NCBI RefSeq assembly: GCF_003012745.1
Contig: NZ_PXYK01000009.1
Span: forward strand, 62,001 to 126,000
DNA from: Kumtagia ephedrae
Lineage (GTDB): Bacteria > Pseudomonadota > Alphaproteobacteria > Rhizobiales > Rhizobiaceae
Length of the DNA: 64,000 nucleotides
Reading direction: 5' to 3'
The notes beneath the pieces were generated by a model that did not search any database, was not told the origin of the DNA, and was given only the letters and a program-made list of their open reading frames with translations. Positions 27,685-36,185 of this stretch are shown piece by piece. The translations under genes were made by a program, and so were the position numbers. Numbering within the stretch: position 1 is the stretch's first letter; each line of letters opens with the position of its first letter.

Positions 27685-28642
27685 CCGTCCGTCCGCGGCC
27701 GGGCGCCGGAAAACCGTCCAGGGCCGAGTGGCCGGCCTTCGCGTCCTCGCCCGTTCCGGCGGCGCCGATCCTGTCGGCCGCAAGCTCGATAAAGGCCTTG
27801 ACCAGGGGCGAAAGATGCCGGCTGCTGGGATAGACGGCATGCAGGCCCCCGGCCGGCGTCGTGTAGTCATCGAGAACACGGCGCAAACGCCCGTCGCTGA
27901 TAGGCGCCCCGACCATCCGGTGGGGCAATTGTGCGATGCCGCAGCCTGCAACGGCAGCCGCAAATACCGCCTGCATTTCATTGGCGGCGAAGCGTCCGGA
28001 CACCGTGACCGTTTCCTGGCCGTGCGGTCCTTCCAGCAGCCAGTGGGCTCCGCTTGTCGAAGAACCTGCAATGACGCAGTCATGGCGGGCGAGATCGGCC
28101 GGCAGCGCCGGGACGCCATGGCGGGCGAGGTAGCCGGGACTGGCACACAATATCCTGTGCGTGGAGCCGAGCTTGCGGGCGACCAGCGTCGAATCCGGAA
28201 GCAGCCCGGTGCGGAAAGCCAGATCGATGCCATGCTCGACCAGGTTGAGTTGATCGTCGGTGAGGAGCAGTTCGACCCTGGCCTTCGGATGACGCGCAAG
28301 AAAATCGGTGACCGTGCCGGTCAGGAAAGAGCCGCCGAAACCTACGGGAGCGGAAATGCGAAGCGTGCCCGATGGTTCGGCCCGGGCTTCCGCGAGACGA
28401 AGATTCGCGTCCTCGATTGTCCGCAGCGCCTCGCTGCTTCGCTCATAATAAAGGCGTCCCGCGTCCGTCACGGTGAGGCTGCGCGTCGTGCGCTGAATGA
28501 GCCGCACCCCGACCTCGCGCTCGAGCGCGGCAACGCGGCGGCTGACCGTCGTCTTGGGCATGCCAAGCAGACGGGCGGCAGCGGTGAAGCTGCCGGCTTC
28601 GACGACACGGACAAATACCATGATATCGTTGAGGTCGAGCAT
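27674..28642 (-). CDS. LysR family transcriptional regulator (NmrA-gene neighbour)
   Basis: 322 residues from MLDLNDIMVFVRVVEAGSF. HTH: AAARLLGMPKTTVSRRVAALE. The effector domain begins SGTLRISAPVGFG, as in the CrgA-like subgroup that often controls an adjacent divergent oxidoreductase. Its 3' end overlaps the Lrp gene by 11 bases on the other strand. The divergent region toward the NmrA-like gene holds a LysR-box-like dyad. Confidence 0.88.
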   Translation of the reverse strand: MLDLNDIMVFVRVVEAGSFTAAARLLGMPKTTVSRRVAALEREVGVRLIQRTTRSLTVTDAGRLYYERSSEALRTIEDANLRLAEARAEPSGTLRISAPVGFGGSFLTGTVTDFLARHPKARVELLLTDDQLNLVEHGIDLAFRTGLLPDSTLVARKLGSTHRILCASPGYLARHGVPALPADLARHDCVIAGSSTSGAHWLLEGPHGQETVTVSGRFAANEMQAVFAAAVAGCGIAQLPHRMVGAPISDGRLRRVLDDYTTPAGGLHAVYPSSRHLSPLVKAFIELAADRIGAAGTGEDAKAGHSALDGFPAPGRGRTVKT

Positions 28643-28651
28643 TGTATCCAC

Positions 28652-28674
28652 AATTGGGTCGATGTTTCCCAATT
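28652..28674. promoter_or_regulatory. LysR-box-like inverted repeat
   Basis: AATTGGG-N9-CCCAATT is a perfect 7-bp dyad ten bases upstream of the LysR start, in the divergent promoter. A further CAATTG half-site follows at about 28691. Size and placement fit a LysR autoregulatory site. Confidence 0.55.
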
Positions 28675-28740
28675 ATAGCCCATTATGGATCAATTGAGCG
28701 CCCCCTACCTTCGTCTTCATCGAAGCAAAGGAGCACGCAC

Positions 28741-29628
28741 ATGACCACCAAGAGAAACGTTCTGGTAACCGGCGCAACCGGCCAGCAGGGAGGCGCCGTC
28801 GCACGCGCGCTGCTGTCCAGGGGACATCGCGTCAAGGCACTGACTCGCAGGCCGGAAAGCGACGCCGCGCGGCGGCTGGCATCGGCAGGCGCGAATGTCG
28901 TGGCGGGCGACCTCGGCGACGCGGCCTCCGTCGTGCAGGCAGCGAGCGGCGTCGACACCATGTTTCTGATGGGCAACAGCTACGAGGCCGGCATCGACGA
29001 GGAGACCCGTCAGGGGATCATTGCCGCCGACGCGGCGAAGGCCGCCGGGGTCGGCCATCTGATTTATTCGTCAGTCGCCGATGCCGACAAGCAGACGGGC
29101 ATCCCGCATTTCGAAAGCAAGTACCGCGTCGAGAAGCATGTCGCTGCGCTCGGCATCCCCTACACCATCAGCGCGCCCGTCGCCTTCATGGAGAACATAG
29201 TCGCGCCGTGGTCGGTTGGCGCGCTGAGCCAGGGCACGTACGCCTTTGCGATGCCGCCCAGGCGCGTCCTTCAACTGGTGGCGGTAGCCGACATCGGCGC
29301 GTTCGCCGCTGCCCTGGCCGAGCGGCGCGAGCAGGTCTTCGGCAAACGTTTCGACATCGCCGGAGACGAGCTGTCCGGCGAGGAGCAGGCTCAGATCCTT
29401 TCGCAGGCCATCGGACGGCCCATCGCCTACCAGGAAATCCCGATCGCGATGGCCCGCCAGCAAAGCGAGGACACGGCACTCATGTTCGAATGGTTCGATC
29501 GCGTTGGCTACGATGCCGACATCGCCGCATTGCGCAGGGATTTTCCGGAAGTCCGCTGGCACGGTTTCAGGGACTGGGCGCGCGCCTTCGACTGGAAGGC
29601 TCTCGAACGCGGACCCTCCGGCAACTGA
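28741..29628 (+). CDS. NmrA/YtfG-like NAD(P)-binding protein
   Basis: 295 residues, start MTTKRNVLVTGATGQQGG with AAGGAG upstream. The Rossmann GATGQQGGAVARALL motif binds NAD(P)H. The YSSVADADKQTGIPHFESKY segment is typical of NmrA/HSCARG-type atypical short-chain dehydrogenases, which lack a full YxxxK active site and often act as redox sensors or quinone reductases. It is divergent from a LysR-type gene that probably controls it. Confidence 0.85.
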   Translation: MTTKRNVLVTGATGQQGGAVARALLSRGHRVKALTRRPESDAARRLASAGANVVAGDLGDAASVVQAASGVDTMFLMGNSYEAGIDEETRQGIIAADAAKAAGVGHLIYSSVADADKQTGIPHFESKYRVEKHVAALGIPYTISAPVAFMENIVAPWSVGALSQGTYAFAMPPRRVLQLVAVADIGAFAAALAERREQVFGKRFDIAGDELSGEEQAQILSQAIGRPIAYQEIPIAMARQQSEDTALMFEWFDRVGYDADIAALRRDFPEVRWHGFRDWARAFDWKALERGPSGN

Positions 29629-29657
29629 GCGGCCATAGGCCCTGTCGGCCGGGGCCC

Positions 29658-30749
29658 TTATCCGCCCCGCGCCCAAACCGCATCGTAGACGCGCTCGATG
29701 CCGGCGGCCTCGCGCTCCAGGTGGAAGCAGGCGCGCGCCTCGACCAGCCCCTCCTCGCCATGGCGCTTCGCCAGATCGGGATCGTCGAGGTAGCGGCGGA
29801 TCGCTGCGGTGAGCGCCGCTCCGTCGCCGGCCGGCACCACCGCGCCGGTGACGCCGTCTTCCACCATCTCGGCATAGGCGCCGGCGTCGCTCGCCACGAC
29901 GGCGGTCGCCGAGGCCATCGCTTCCAGCGGGGTCAGGCCGAAACCCTCGTTGCGCGACGGCGCGACATAGAGCGTCACGCGGCGGTACCAGACCTTTATG
30001 TCGGCGACCTCGCCCAGGAAGAGGATGCGTTTCTCCAGCCCGGCGGCGGCGATGCGGCGCTTCAGCTCGTCGGCGAAGGCGCGGTTCTCGGGCGTGACGC
30101 GGCCGGTGACGACGGCCGTCCAGTCGGGATATTGCGGCAGCAGTGCGATCATCGCGTCGACGAACAGGTCGGTGCCCTTCTGCGCCCTGACCCGTCCGAA
30201 GCAGCCGACGGCGTATTTCCCGGGCAGGCCGGCGGCGGCGAAGTCGTCGGCCGGCTCGCTGCGCGGATGGAAGGCGTCGAGGTCGACGCCGTGCATGACC
30301 ACCTGATGCGGCACTTCGAGGAAGCTGCCCGAACGTGCGCTGGTGGCGATCACCGCCTCCATGCGCCGGATCAGGAATTTCGTGAAGGGCCTGTGGTCGC
30401 GCTGAGCGGCCGAGGTGAAGACCAGGTGCAGCGGCGCCCGCAGCACTGACTTCAGGAAAATCCCGGCGATCATCTCGACATTGCGCCGGGCATGCCAGAT
30501 GCGCTTGCGGCCCGAGGCAGGCCGCAGCCACAGCGACGGCAGCTGCCGCGGCCGCAGCTTCGGCAGCGTGTCGGGCAGCCCCGGTCCGATTGTGGCTATG
30601 CCGAGGCGCGCCGCCTGAATCGGCACGAGCTGGACCACCGTGCTGGTGACGCCCGACAGCCTCTTCTTGAAGTGCGGGGCGATCACCTCGACGCGCGACA
30701 TGTCGGGCGCCGCCGTTCCGTCCGGGGACGGTTGCGAAGGGCGGCCCAT
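29658..30749 (-). CDS. lpcC: Glycosyltransferase family 4, LPS-core mannosyltransferase LpcC/LpsB type
   Basis: 363 residues. The order RVEVIAPHFKKRLSGVTSTV, LGIATIGPGLPD, RIWHARRNVEMIAGIF, FTSAAQRDHRPFTKFLIRRM, then ATSARSGSFLEVPHQVVMHGVD is that of the rhizobial LpcC/LpsB glycosyltransferases. The GT4 signature E-x7-E is in PSRNEGFGLTPLEAMASATAVV. It would add a core mannose to lipopolysaccharide at the inner membrane face. An alternative start lies 16 codons in (MSRVEV). It is followed by nothing on this strand for 29 kb coordinates leftward except the unrelated LysR unit. Confidence 0.82.
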   Translation of the reverse strand: MGRPSQPSPDGTAAPDMSRVEVIAPHFKKRLSGVTSTVVQLVPIQAARLGIATIGPGLPDTLPKLRPRQLPSLWLRPASGRKRIWHARRNVEMIAGIFLKSVLRAPLHLVFTSAAQRDHRPFTKFLIRRMEAVIATSARSGSFLEVPHQVVMHGVDLDAFHPRSEPADDFAAAGLPGKYAVGCFGRVRAQKGTDLFVDAMIALLPQYPDWTAVVTGRVTPENRAFADELKRRIAAAGLEKRILFLGEVADIKVWYRRVTLYVAPSRNEGFGLTPLEAMASATAVVASDAGAYAEMVEDGVTGAVVPAGDGAALTAAIRRYLDDPDLAKRHGEEGLVEARACFHLEREAAGIERVYDAVWARGG

Positions 30750-30768
30750 GCGCGCTGCTCCGGTCCGG

Positions 30769-31242
30769 TCAGACGAAGCTCAGCTTGACAATCTCGTAGC
30801 CGCGCGGGCCGCCGGGCGCATTGACCTCGACGGAATCGCCGACCTCCTTGCCGATGAGCGCGCGCGCGATCGGCGAGGAGATGGAGATGCGGCCGGACTT
30901 CACGTCGGCCTCCTGGTCGCCGACGATCTGGTAGGTCTTGGTCTCCTCGGTATCCTCGTCGACCAGTTGCACCGTGGCGCCGAACTTGATCTTGCTGCCC
31001 GACAGTTTGGAGATGTCGATCACCTCGGCGCGCGCCACCAGATCCTCGAGTTCGTTGATGCGGCCCTCGTTGAGGCTCTGCGCCTCCTTCGCCGAATGAT
31101 ATTCGGCATTTTCCGACAGGTCGCCATGCGAACGCGCCTCGGAGATCGCCTCGATGATGCGCTGCCGCTCTTCCTGCTGGCGCCAGCGGAGCTCCTCCTT
31201 AAGCGATGCGAAGCCACCAGCCGTCATCGGGACCTTGATCAT
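30769..31242 (-). CDS. greA: Transcription elongation factor GreA
   Basis: 157 residues from [20 protein letters not shown], the usual family start; an in-frame extension of 31 codons reaches into the terminator upstream and is rejected. The N-terminal coiled coil carries the catalytic acidic tip ([12 protein letters not shown]). The C-terminal FKBP-like domain has [25 protein letters not shown]. It rescues backtracked RNA polymerase. The leader contains a strong intrinsic terminator and a second hairpin, suggesting attenuation. Confidence 0.96.
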   Translation of the reverse strand: MIKVPMTAGGFASLKEELRWRQQEERQRIIEAISEARSHGDLSENAEYHSAKEAQSLNEGRINELEDLVARAEVIDISKLSGSKIKFGATVQLVDEDTEETKTYQIVGDQEADVKSGRISISSPIARALIGKEVGDSVEVNAPGGPRGYEIVKLSFV

Positions 31243-31273
31243 TTCAGTTTCCGCTCCTAGTGCAGCCCCGACA

Positions 31274-31301
31274 CCCTGTCTGCGACCAAGCGGAGACAGG
31301 G
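31274..31301 (-). promoter_or_regulatory. Second hairpin in the greA leader
   Basis: CCCTGTCT and AGACAGGG form an 8-bp stem with a 12-base loop, between the leader terminator and the greA ATG. It could control translation or compete with terminator folding. Confidence 0.45.
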
Positions 31302-31309
31302 CGGCGGGC

Positions 31310-31350
31310 AAAAAAAGAAACGGTCCGCAAGCCATGGCGACGGAACCGTT
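31310..31350 (-). terminator. Intrinsic terminator inside the greA 5' region
   Basis: On the reverse strand the arms AACGGTTCCG and CGGACCGTT (one bulged T) are followed by TCTTTTTTT. No reverse-strand gene lies upstream, as the next gene right is divergent, so only a transcript destined for greA, or an orphan small RNA, could end here. It ends about 68 bases before the greA ATG. Confidence 0.75.
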
Positions 31351-31527
31351 CTCAGCTCATTCCGGCCCAATATAGCAATGTCCGGTGATTTTTCACGCCA
31401 AAAAAGCGGCGCTTCACAGGAGCGCAAGCCGGAAACGGCATGATTTCACCTCGTCTTGAACGGCGGGCCGCCGAAAGCGGGGCGAGCGCCCCTTGCACCG
31501 TCAGGCATAGGACCTAAGTCCGAACCC

Positions 31528-32604
31528 ATGCGGCACTCCTCACGGCTCACTCTCCTCGCTTTCGCTCTCGCTGCCGGGATCCTGCCGGCCTCGGCACAGT
31601 CCACCGGCGGTTTCGACACGGAAGTCCTGGCGGACGGCCTGAACCATCCCTGGGGCCTGGACTTCCTGCCGGACGGCGGCGCGATCGTGACCGAGCGCCC
31701 GGGGCGGATGCGCCTCCTCACTGCCGGACAGCTCTCGGAGCCGGTCGCCGGGTTACCTAAGGTCGCGGCGCGCGGCCAGGGCGGGTTGCTGGATGTCGCG
31801 GTGTCGCCGAACTTCGCTGGGGATAGCTTGATCTTCTTCAGCTTCTCGGAGCCGGGCGCCGATGGTGCCGGTACGGCCGTGGCGCGCGCCAGGCTGGTCC
31901 GCGACGGGGCGAACGCCCGGCTGGAGGATGTTCGCACCATCTTCTCGATGAACAGGAAGACCCGCACGCGGCAGCATTTCGGCTCGCGGCTGGTGTTCGC
32001 TCCGGACGGCACCCTGTTCGTCACCACCGGCGACCGCGGCGACGCCGAGCGCGCCCACCCGGACGGAACCATACCGGAGGACAACCCGAAGCCCGACGGC
32101 TGGCTGCCGGAGCTGTGGTCGAAAGGACACCGCAACGTGCAGGGCGCGGTGTACGATCCGGTCACCGACGGCCTCATCGCCATAGAGCACGGCGCGATGG
32201 GCGGCGACGAGATCAACCGGGCGGAGGCCGGCAGGAACTACGGCTGGCCGGTCATCTCCTACGGCCGCCACTATTCTGGCGGGAAGATCGGCGTCGGCAC
32301 CGCGGCGGACGGCTACGAGCAGCCGCTGCACTACTGGGATCCGTCGATCGCGCCCTCGGGCGCGGCCGTCTACCAGGGCGAGATGTTCCCGGAGTGGGAA
32401 GGCGACCTGCTGACCGGCTCGCTCAAATTCGACTATCTTGCGCGTCTCCAGCGCGACGGCAGCGGCGCCATCGGCGCCGAGGAGAAGCTGCTGGCGGGCG
32501 AGCACGGCCGCATCCGCGACGTCAGAGTCGCCCCGGACGGCTCCGTCTGGCTGCTCACCGACGAGCGCGACGGCGCGGTGATCCGCCTGTCGCGCGAGGA
32601 TTGA
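31528..32604 (+). CDS. PQQ-dependent sugar dehydrogenase (soluble aldose dehydrogenase, YliI/Asd type)
   Basis: 358 residues with a Sec signal peptide (SRLTLLAFALAAGILPASA). It has the six-bladed propeller of soluble glucose-dehydrogenase-like proteins: LNHPWGLDFLPDG, RGQGGLLDVAVSPNF, HFGSRLVFAPDGTLFVTTGDRG, SKGHRNVQGAVYDP, EHGAMGGDEIN and ARNYGWPV-like NYGWPVISYG. It would oxidise sugars in the periplasm with PQQ and Ca2+. It is divergent from greA and followed by an inverted-repeat element. Confidence 0.92.
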   Translation: MRHSSRLTLLAFALAAGILPASAQSTGGFDTEVLADGLNHPWGLDFLPDGGAIVTERPGRMRLLTAGQLSEPVAGLPKVAARGQGGLLDVAVSPNFAGDSLIFFSFSEPGADGAGTAVARARLVRDGANARLEDVRTIFSMNRKTRTRQHFGSRLVFAPDGTLFVTTGDRGDAERAHPDGTIPEDNPKPDGWLPELWSKGHRNVQGAVYDPVTDGLIAIEHGAMGGDEINRAEAGRNYGWPVISYGRHYSGGKIGVGTAADGYEQPLHYWDPSIAPSGAAVYQGEMFPEWEGDLLTGSLKFDYLARLQRDGSGAIGAEEKLLAGEHGRIRDVRVAPDGSVWLLTDERDGAVIRLSRED

Positions 32605-32608
32605 GTGA

Positions 32609-32691
32609 GGGGACAGTTTTATTACTTTTTTCGGCCCACGTGACTTCTGAGCTGCGGTGGCCCTTCTGCCGAAAAAAGTAAACTGTTCCCC
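32609..32691. repeat. REP/RAYT-like imperfect palindrome
   Basis: An 83-base hairpin element: left arm GGGGACAGTTTTATTACTTT and right arm GTAAACTGTTCCCC, with TTTTTTCGGC and GCCGAAAAAA next to the loop. The GGGGACAG...ACTTTTTT motif is the outer sequence often seen around RAYT (Y1 transposase) genes and REP elements. No transposase is present. It directly follows the sugar dehydrogenase stop and may act as a bidirectional terminator. Confidence 0.6.
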
Positions 32692-32700
32692 GGCGGCCCT

Positions 32701-33246
32701 TCAGCCCTTGTACGCGTCGATCTGCGCCGCCAGCTCGCGATACTCCTCGCAGGCCGTGCCGCAGCGCTTCTCGATCTCCGCAAGCTGGTTTTTCGCGGCC
32801 GCGACGTCGCCGCGCTGCAGATGCGCCTCGCCGAGATACTCGCGTACCAGCGTGTAGTCGGGGTCGATCCGCAACGCCTCCTCGTAATAGCCGAGGCCGA
32901 CGAGGATCCGGCCAGCCTTGCGATGCGAATAGCCGAGATAGTTGAGGATGCGCGGGTCGCTCTTGTTCACGGCGAGGCTGAGCACCTTGATGGCTTCCTC
33001 GTAGTCGCCTTTTTCGGCAAGCTGGCGTCCAGCCCCGTATAGCGTGTCGTCGTCGACGACGCCGCTCTTCTGGGTAACGCATTTCTTGGTCTTCTTGTCG
33101 TACACCTTGCCGGCGGAGCACTGCGGGACGCTTCCGCCGCCGCTGCTGCTGTCGCCTCCGCCGCCGCCCGCCGAAAGGGACGGGCCGGTCGCAAGCGGCA
33201 CGGCGACGAGCAGGGTTGCGACGATGCTGGTTAGCCGAAGCTGCAT
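32701..33246 (-). CDS. Secreted tetratricopeptide repeat protein
   Basis: 181 residues with a signal peptide (LTSIVATLLVAVPLATGPSLSA). A Gly/Ser linker and a small Cys motif (QCSAGKVYDKKTKKCV) lead to TPR units: GAGRQLAEKGDYEEAIKVLS, RILNYLGYSHRKAGRILVG, and VREYLGEAHLQRGDVAAAK. The role is probably scaffolding in the periplasm; partner unknown. Confidence 0.85.
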   Translation of the reverse strand: MQLRLTSIVATLLVAVPLATGPSLSAGGGGGDSSSGGGSVPQCSAGKVYDKKTKKCVTQKSGVVDDDTLYGAGRQLAEKGDYEEAIKVLSLAVNKSDPRILNYLGYSHRKAGRILVGLGYYEEALRIDPDYTLVREYLGEAHLQRGDVAAAKNQLAEIEKRCGTACEEYRELAAQIDAYKG

Positions 33247-33328
33247 TGGCCTTCTCCCGAGATGAAGCGTGGTCTCGACTTGTCAACGCCGCGGCACCGG
33301 CGGCTCTTCCAGGCCTGCCCTAAAAAGA

Positions 33329-33679
33329 TCAGGCCCTGAAGATCAGGGCGGCGCCGCCGCAGATCAGCGCGAAGCCGAGCACATGGTTCCAGGTGATGCC
33401 TTCCTTCAGATAGAAGACCGAAAACAGCACGAAGACAACAAGGGTGATGACCTCCTGGATGGTCTTCAGCTCGGCCGCCGAATAGACGGCGTGGCCGATG
33501 CGGTTGGCCGGCACGGCCAGCCAGTATTCGAAGAAGGCGATGCCCCAGGAGAACATCACCGCTGCGACCAGCGGCGCTGACTTGAACTTGAGATGCCCGT
33601 ACCAGGCGAAGGTCATGAAGACGTTGGAGGCGAGCAGCAGCAGGATCGGCAGTATCTTGGGAGAGAGGATGATGCTCAT
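33329..33679 (-). CDS. DMT family membrane protein (DUF486)
   Basis: 116 residues from MSIILSPKILPILLLLASN. Four membrane helices are visible, with the DUF486 pattern NVFMTFAWYGHLKF, SWGIAFFEYWLAVPANRIG, TIQEVITLVVFVLFSVFYLKE (last in pieces) and LGFALICGGAALIF. Related to EmrE-type small drug/metabolite transporters. Substrate unknown. Confidence 0.88.
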   Translation of the reverse strand: MSIILSPKILPILLLLASNVFMTFAWYGHLKFKSAPLVAAVMFSWGIAFFEYWLAVPANRIGHAVYSAAELKTIQEVITLVVFVLFSVFYLKEGITWNHVLGFALICGGAALIFRA

Positions 33680-33823
33680 GGGGACACCAGGGTTCGGAGG
33701 GACACGCCATTTCGGCGGAAGTCCGGGCCCTGTCAATCACGCCGAAACGACGCGCCGATCGGCGCAGGTGACGTTGCCTGCAATTTCTGTATCATCCTGG
33801 ACGGGCCAGCAGGGAGTTCGTCC

Positions 33824-34249
33824 GTGCAGAGGAAGTTCGACAAGGACTGGGACCTGACGATCGGGCCGGACACGGTGCGACTCTTCATCGAGAAGGCGAA
33901 GGCGATCAGCGCGGCGGTGAACGAGGACTATGACGGCGGGCAGGACCACGAGGTCGAGTTCGATGGTGACACTCTTGACAATCACCGCCACGACGGGCTT
34001 GCGGAAGAGGAAGCCGAGAACCTGACCGAGGAAGAGCTGCGCGAGCTCATCGACGACCTCAATGTCGACGAGGCGGCCGAACTGGTGGCGCTGATGTGGG
34101 TGGGGCGCGGCGACTACGAGGCCGCCGAATGGGCCGAGGCGGTGGCGGCGGCGCGCGAGCGCGGCAACCGACGCACATCGAAATATCTTCTCGGCATGCC
34201 GATGCTCGGCGACTGGCTCGAGGAGGGGCTGGAGGCGATCGGCGCCTGA
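33824..34249 (+). CDS. DUF3775 domain-containing protein
   Basis: 141 residues beginning at GTG (VQRKFDKDWDLTIG) with AGGGAG 8 bases upstream; no ATG serves this frame. DUF3775 features: IGPDTVRLFIEKAKAI, a very acidic middle, LRELIDDLNVDEAAELVALMW-type helix (in two parts: LIDDLNVDEAAELVALM and VGRGDYEAAEWAEAV), and RTSKYLLGMPMLGDWLEEGL. Function unknown. Confidence 0.85.
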   Translation: MQRKFDKDWDLTIGPDTVRLFIEKAKAISAAVNEDYDGGQDHEVEFDGDTLDNHRHDGLAEEEAENLTEEELRELIDDLNVDEAAELVALMWVGRGDYEAAEWAEAVAAARERGNRRTSKYLLGMPMLGDWLEEGLEAIGA

Positions 34250-34286
34250 CTCGCAACCAAATTCCGGCCGTCGCCGTTCAGCGGCG

Positions 34287-35225
34287 ATGGATGCACGAAC
34301 GCTCGCGGCCAGAGCCGCCCTCCCCTGCCTTTGCGCCGTCCTTGCGGCTGTCCCGGCAGTCGCCCAGCAGCTTCCCGACACGGTGCCCGTGCCGCAGGTG
34401 CATGCGCCGCCGGCCGGCAATGTCGCGCCGCAGCGGCCGGGCGACGCGCCAGTGCCCGAGCCGCGGCCTGACAGGCCCTCAGACACCGCAGCCAAGGAGC
34501 CGTCGGCGCCCGCCGCTCCCGGGCCCAGAGACAAGGACGCGCAGCAAGACGCGGTCGATACACCCGCCGTTGCGCCGATCCCGCCGTCTGGGCCGCCCAG
34601 GCCTGACGCCGCCGGCAACGTCCCGACGCCGGAACCGGTGACGCCGCCCGATCCGCGCTCCGCCGAACGCCCAGCCTCGACCATGCCCGCCGAAGAAGCC
34701 GCCTGCCGGCAGCGCCTGCGTGCGCGTGGCGTCGACTTCGCCGACCGTCCGGCCGAGCATGACGAGAGCGGCTGCTCCCTGCCCTACCCCATGGCGGTCA
34801 GCGGCCTCGGCGGCGGGGTCGCCCTGGAACCGGAAGCGCTGATGAACTGCGCCATGGCCGAAGCGGCCGCCCGCTTCGCTGCGGACGTGATCGCACCCAC
34901 CGCGAAGCGCGAGTTCGGCGCGCCGCTGACATCGATCGCCCAAGCCTCCGGCTATGTCTGCCGGCCGCGCAACGGCAGCACGAAGCTTTCCGAGCATGCT
35001 TTCGGCAACGCGCTCGACATCGCCAGCTTCACGCTGACCGGCAGCAAGAGGATCGACGTCATCCTGCGGCCGCAGGAAACCGAAGCCCGTTTCCTCGGCA
35101 CGCTGCGCAAGGCGGCGTGCGGGCCGTTCAAGACCGTGCTCGGCCCGGGCAGCGATGCCGACCACGCCACGCACCTCCATCTCGACCTCGCGCCACGCAG
35201 GAATGGCGGCACGGTGTGCGACTGA
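34287..35225 (+). CDS. Extensin-like family protein (first of two paralogues)
   Basis: 312 residues. A signal-peptide-like start is followed by a Pro/Ala-rich segment (about 25-130) that probably spans the envelope. The extensin-like C domain follows: ACRQRLRARGVDFADRP, GCSLPYPMAVSGLGGGVAL, GYVCRPRNGSTKLSEHAFGNALDIASF and DADHATHLHLDLAPRRNG. The HAFGNALDI and HATHLHLD motifs resemble zinc-site peptidases of the LAS (D-Ala-D-Ala carboxypeptidase) fold, so a cell-wall role is likely. Confidence 0.88.
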   Translation: MDARTLAARAALPCLCAVLAAVPAVAQQLPDTVPVPQVHAPPAGNVAPQRPGDAPVPEPRPDRPSDTAAKEPSAPAAPGPRDKDAQQDAVDTPAVAPIPPSGPPRPDAAGNVPTPEPVTPPDPRSAERPASTMPAEEAACRQRLRARGVDFADRPAEHDESGCSLPYPMAVSGLGGGVALEPEALMNCAMAEAAARFAADVIAPTAKREFGAPLTSIAQASGYVCRPRNGSTKLSEHAFGNALDIASFTLTGSKRIDVILRPQETEARFLGTLRKAACGPFKTVLGPGSDADHATHLHLDLAPRRNGGTVCD

Positions 35226-35322
35226 CCGCCACAATGGCGCCGCATGCGTGAACGCCGCCGCTGACCTTTCCTTTACGCTTGCCGCCTAGAGTCGCTGCCA
35301 ACGGGACAGGGACAGTTTTCCG

Positions 35323-36105
35323 ATGCGCATTCTTGTTCGGCGTATGCGCACGCCTGCGCGCGCCTGCGCGGCCGTGCTTGTCGCCATGCTCGCCGCCTGC
35401 AGCACTGACGACGTGATGTCGGTCAGGCCGCAGGTCGATGTCGGCACGCAGACGGCGGCCGTCGTGCCGGCCACCGGCCTGCAGCGGCTCGTCCCGTCGA
35501 ATCCGATGATGACGGCCTATCCGCGCCTCAACCTGCCGCTGGAACAGCCCGACGTCATGCCGGCCGACGAGTTGAACTGCCGGCGTGACCTGAAGCGGCT
35601 TGGCGTGGCTTTCCGCGACATCGAGCCTATCCGCGACGGCCCTTCCTGCGGCATCGACTGGCCGGTGGAGGTATCGGCGATCGGCGGCGTCCAGATGAAG
35701 CCGGCGGCCACGCTGAGCTGCTCCATGGCGGCGACCTTCTCGCGCTGGACCCGTAACGAGCTCGTGCCGGCGGCGCGCTGGCGTTATTTCTCCGGCGTAC
35801 GCACCATCCACCAGGGCTCGAGCTATTCCTGCCGGAACATCCGCGGCTCGCGCGGCACGCCCTCGCAGCATTCGCTCGGCAATGCGCTCGACGTGATGCG
35901 CATCGAGCTGAACAACGGCAAGGACATCGACGTGCGCAAGCCCGGCTGGTTCGCCTTCCGCCAGCGCGGCTTCCTCAACACCGTGCGCGAGGACGGCTGC
36001 AGCTATTTCACCACCGTGCTCGGCCCCGGCTACAATGCCGACCACGCCGATCATTTCCATTTCGACATCAAGCAGCGCAGGAACGGCTACGTCGCCTGCC
36101 GATAG
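35323..36105 (+). CDS. Extensin-like family lipoprotein (second paralogue)
   Basis: 260 residues with lipobox LAAC (signal AVLVAMLAAC). The same C-terminal domain as the preceding gene: LNCRRDLKRLGVAFRDI, GCSYFTTVLGPGYNADHAD, PSQHSLGNALDVMRIEL and HADHFHFDIKQRRNG. It lacks the long Pro-rich linker. Tandem with the paralogue, 97 bases apart. Probably an outer-membrane-anchored peptidoglycan enzyme; activity unproven. Confidence 0.88.
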   Translation: MRILVRRMRTPARACAAVLVAMLAACSTDDVMSVRPQVDVGTQTAAVVPATGLQRLVPSNPMMTAYPRLNLPLEQPDVMPADELNCRRDLKRLGVAFRDIEPIRDGPSCGIDWPVEVSAIGGVQMKPAATLSCSMAATFSRWTRNELVPAARWRYFSGVRTIHQGSSYSCRNIRGSRGTPSQHSLGNALDVMRIELNNGKDIDVRKPGWFAFRQRGFLNTVREDGCSYFTTVLGPGYNADHADHFHFDIKQRRNGYVACR

Positions 36106-36185
36106 GCGGGGCGACGTAGCCGGACGGGCTTCTTTCGGCCGGGTCGAACGCCGGCTATTCTCCCCTTGGAAGCAGGGGCGGCAAC

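Noticed and set aside
31243-31335. Extension of GreA by 31 codons
   Set aside because: It would put the leader terminator inside the gene; the usual 157-residue GreA starts at [10 protein letters not shown].
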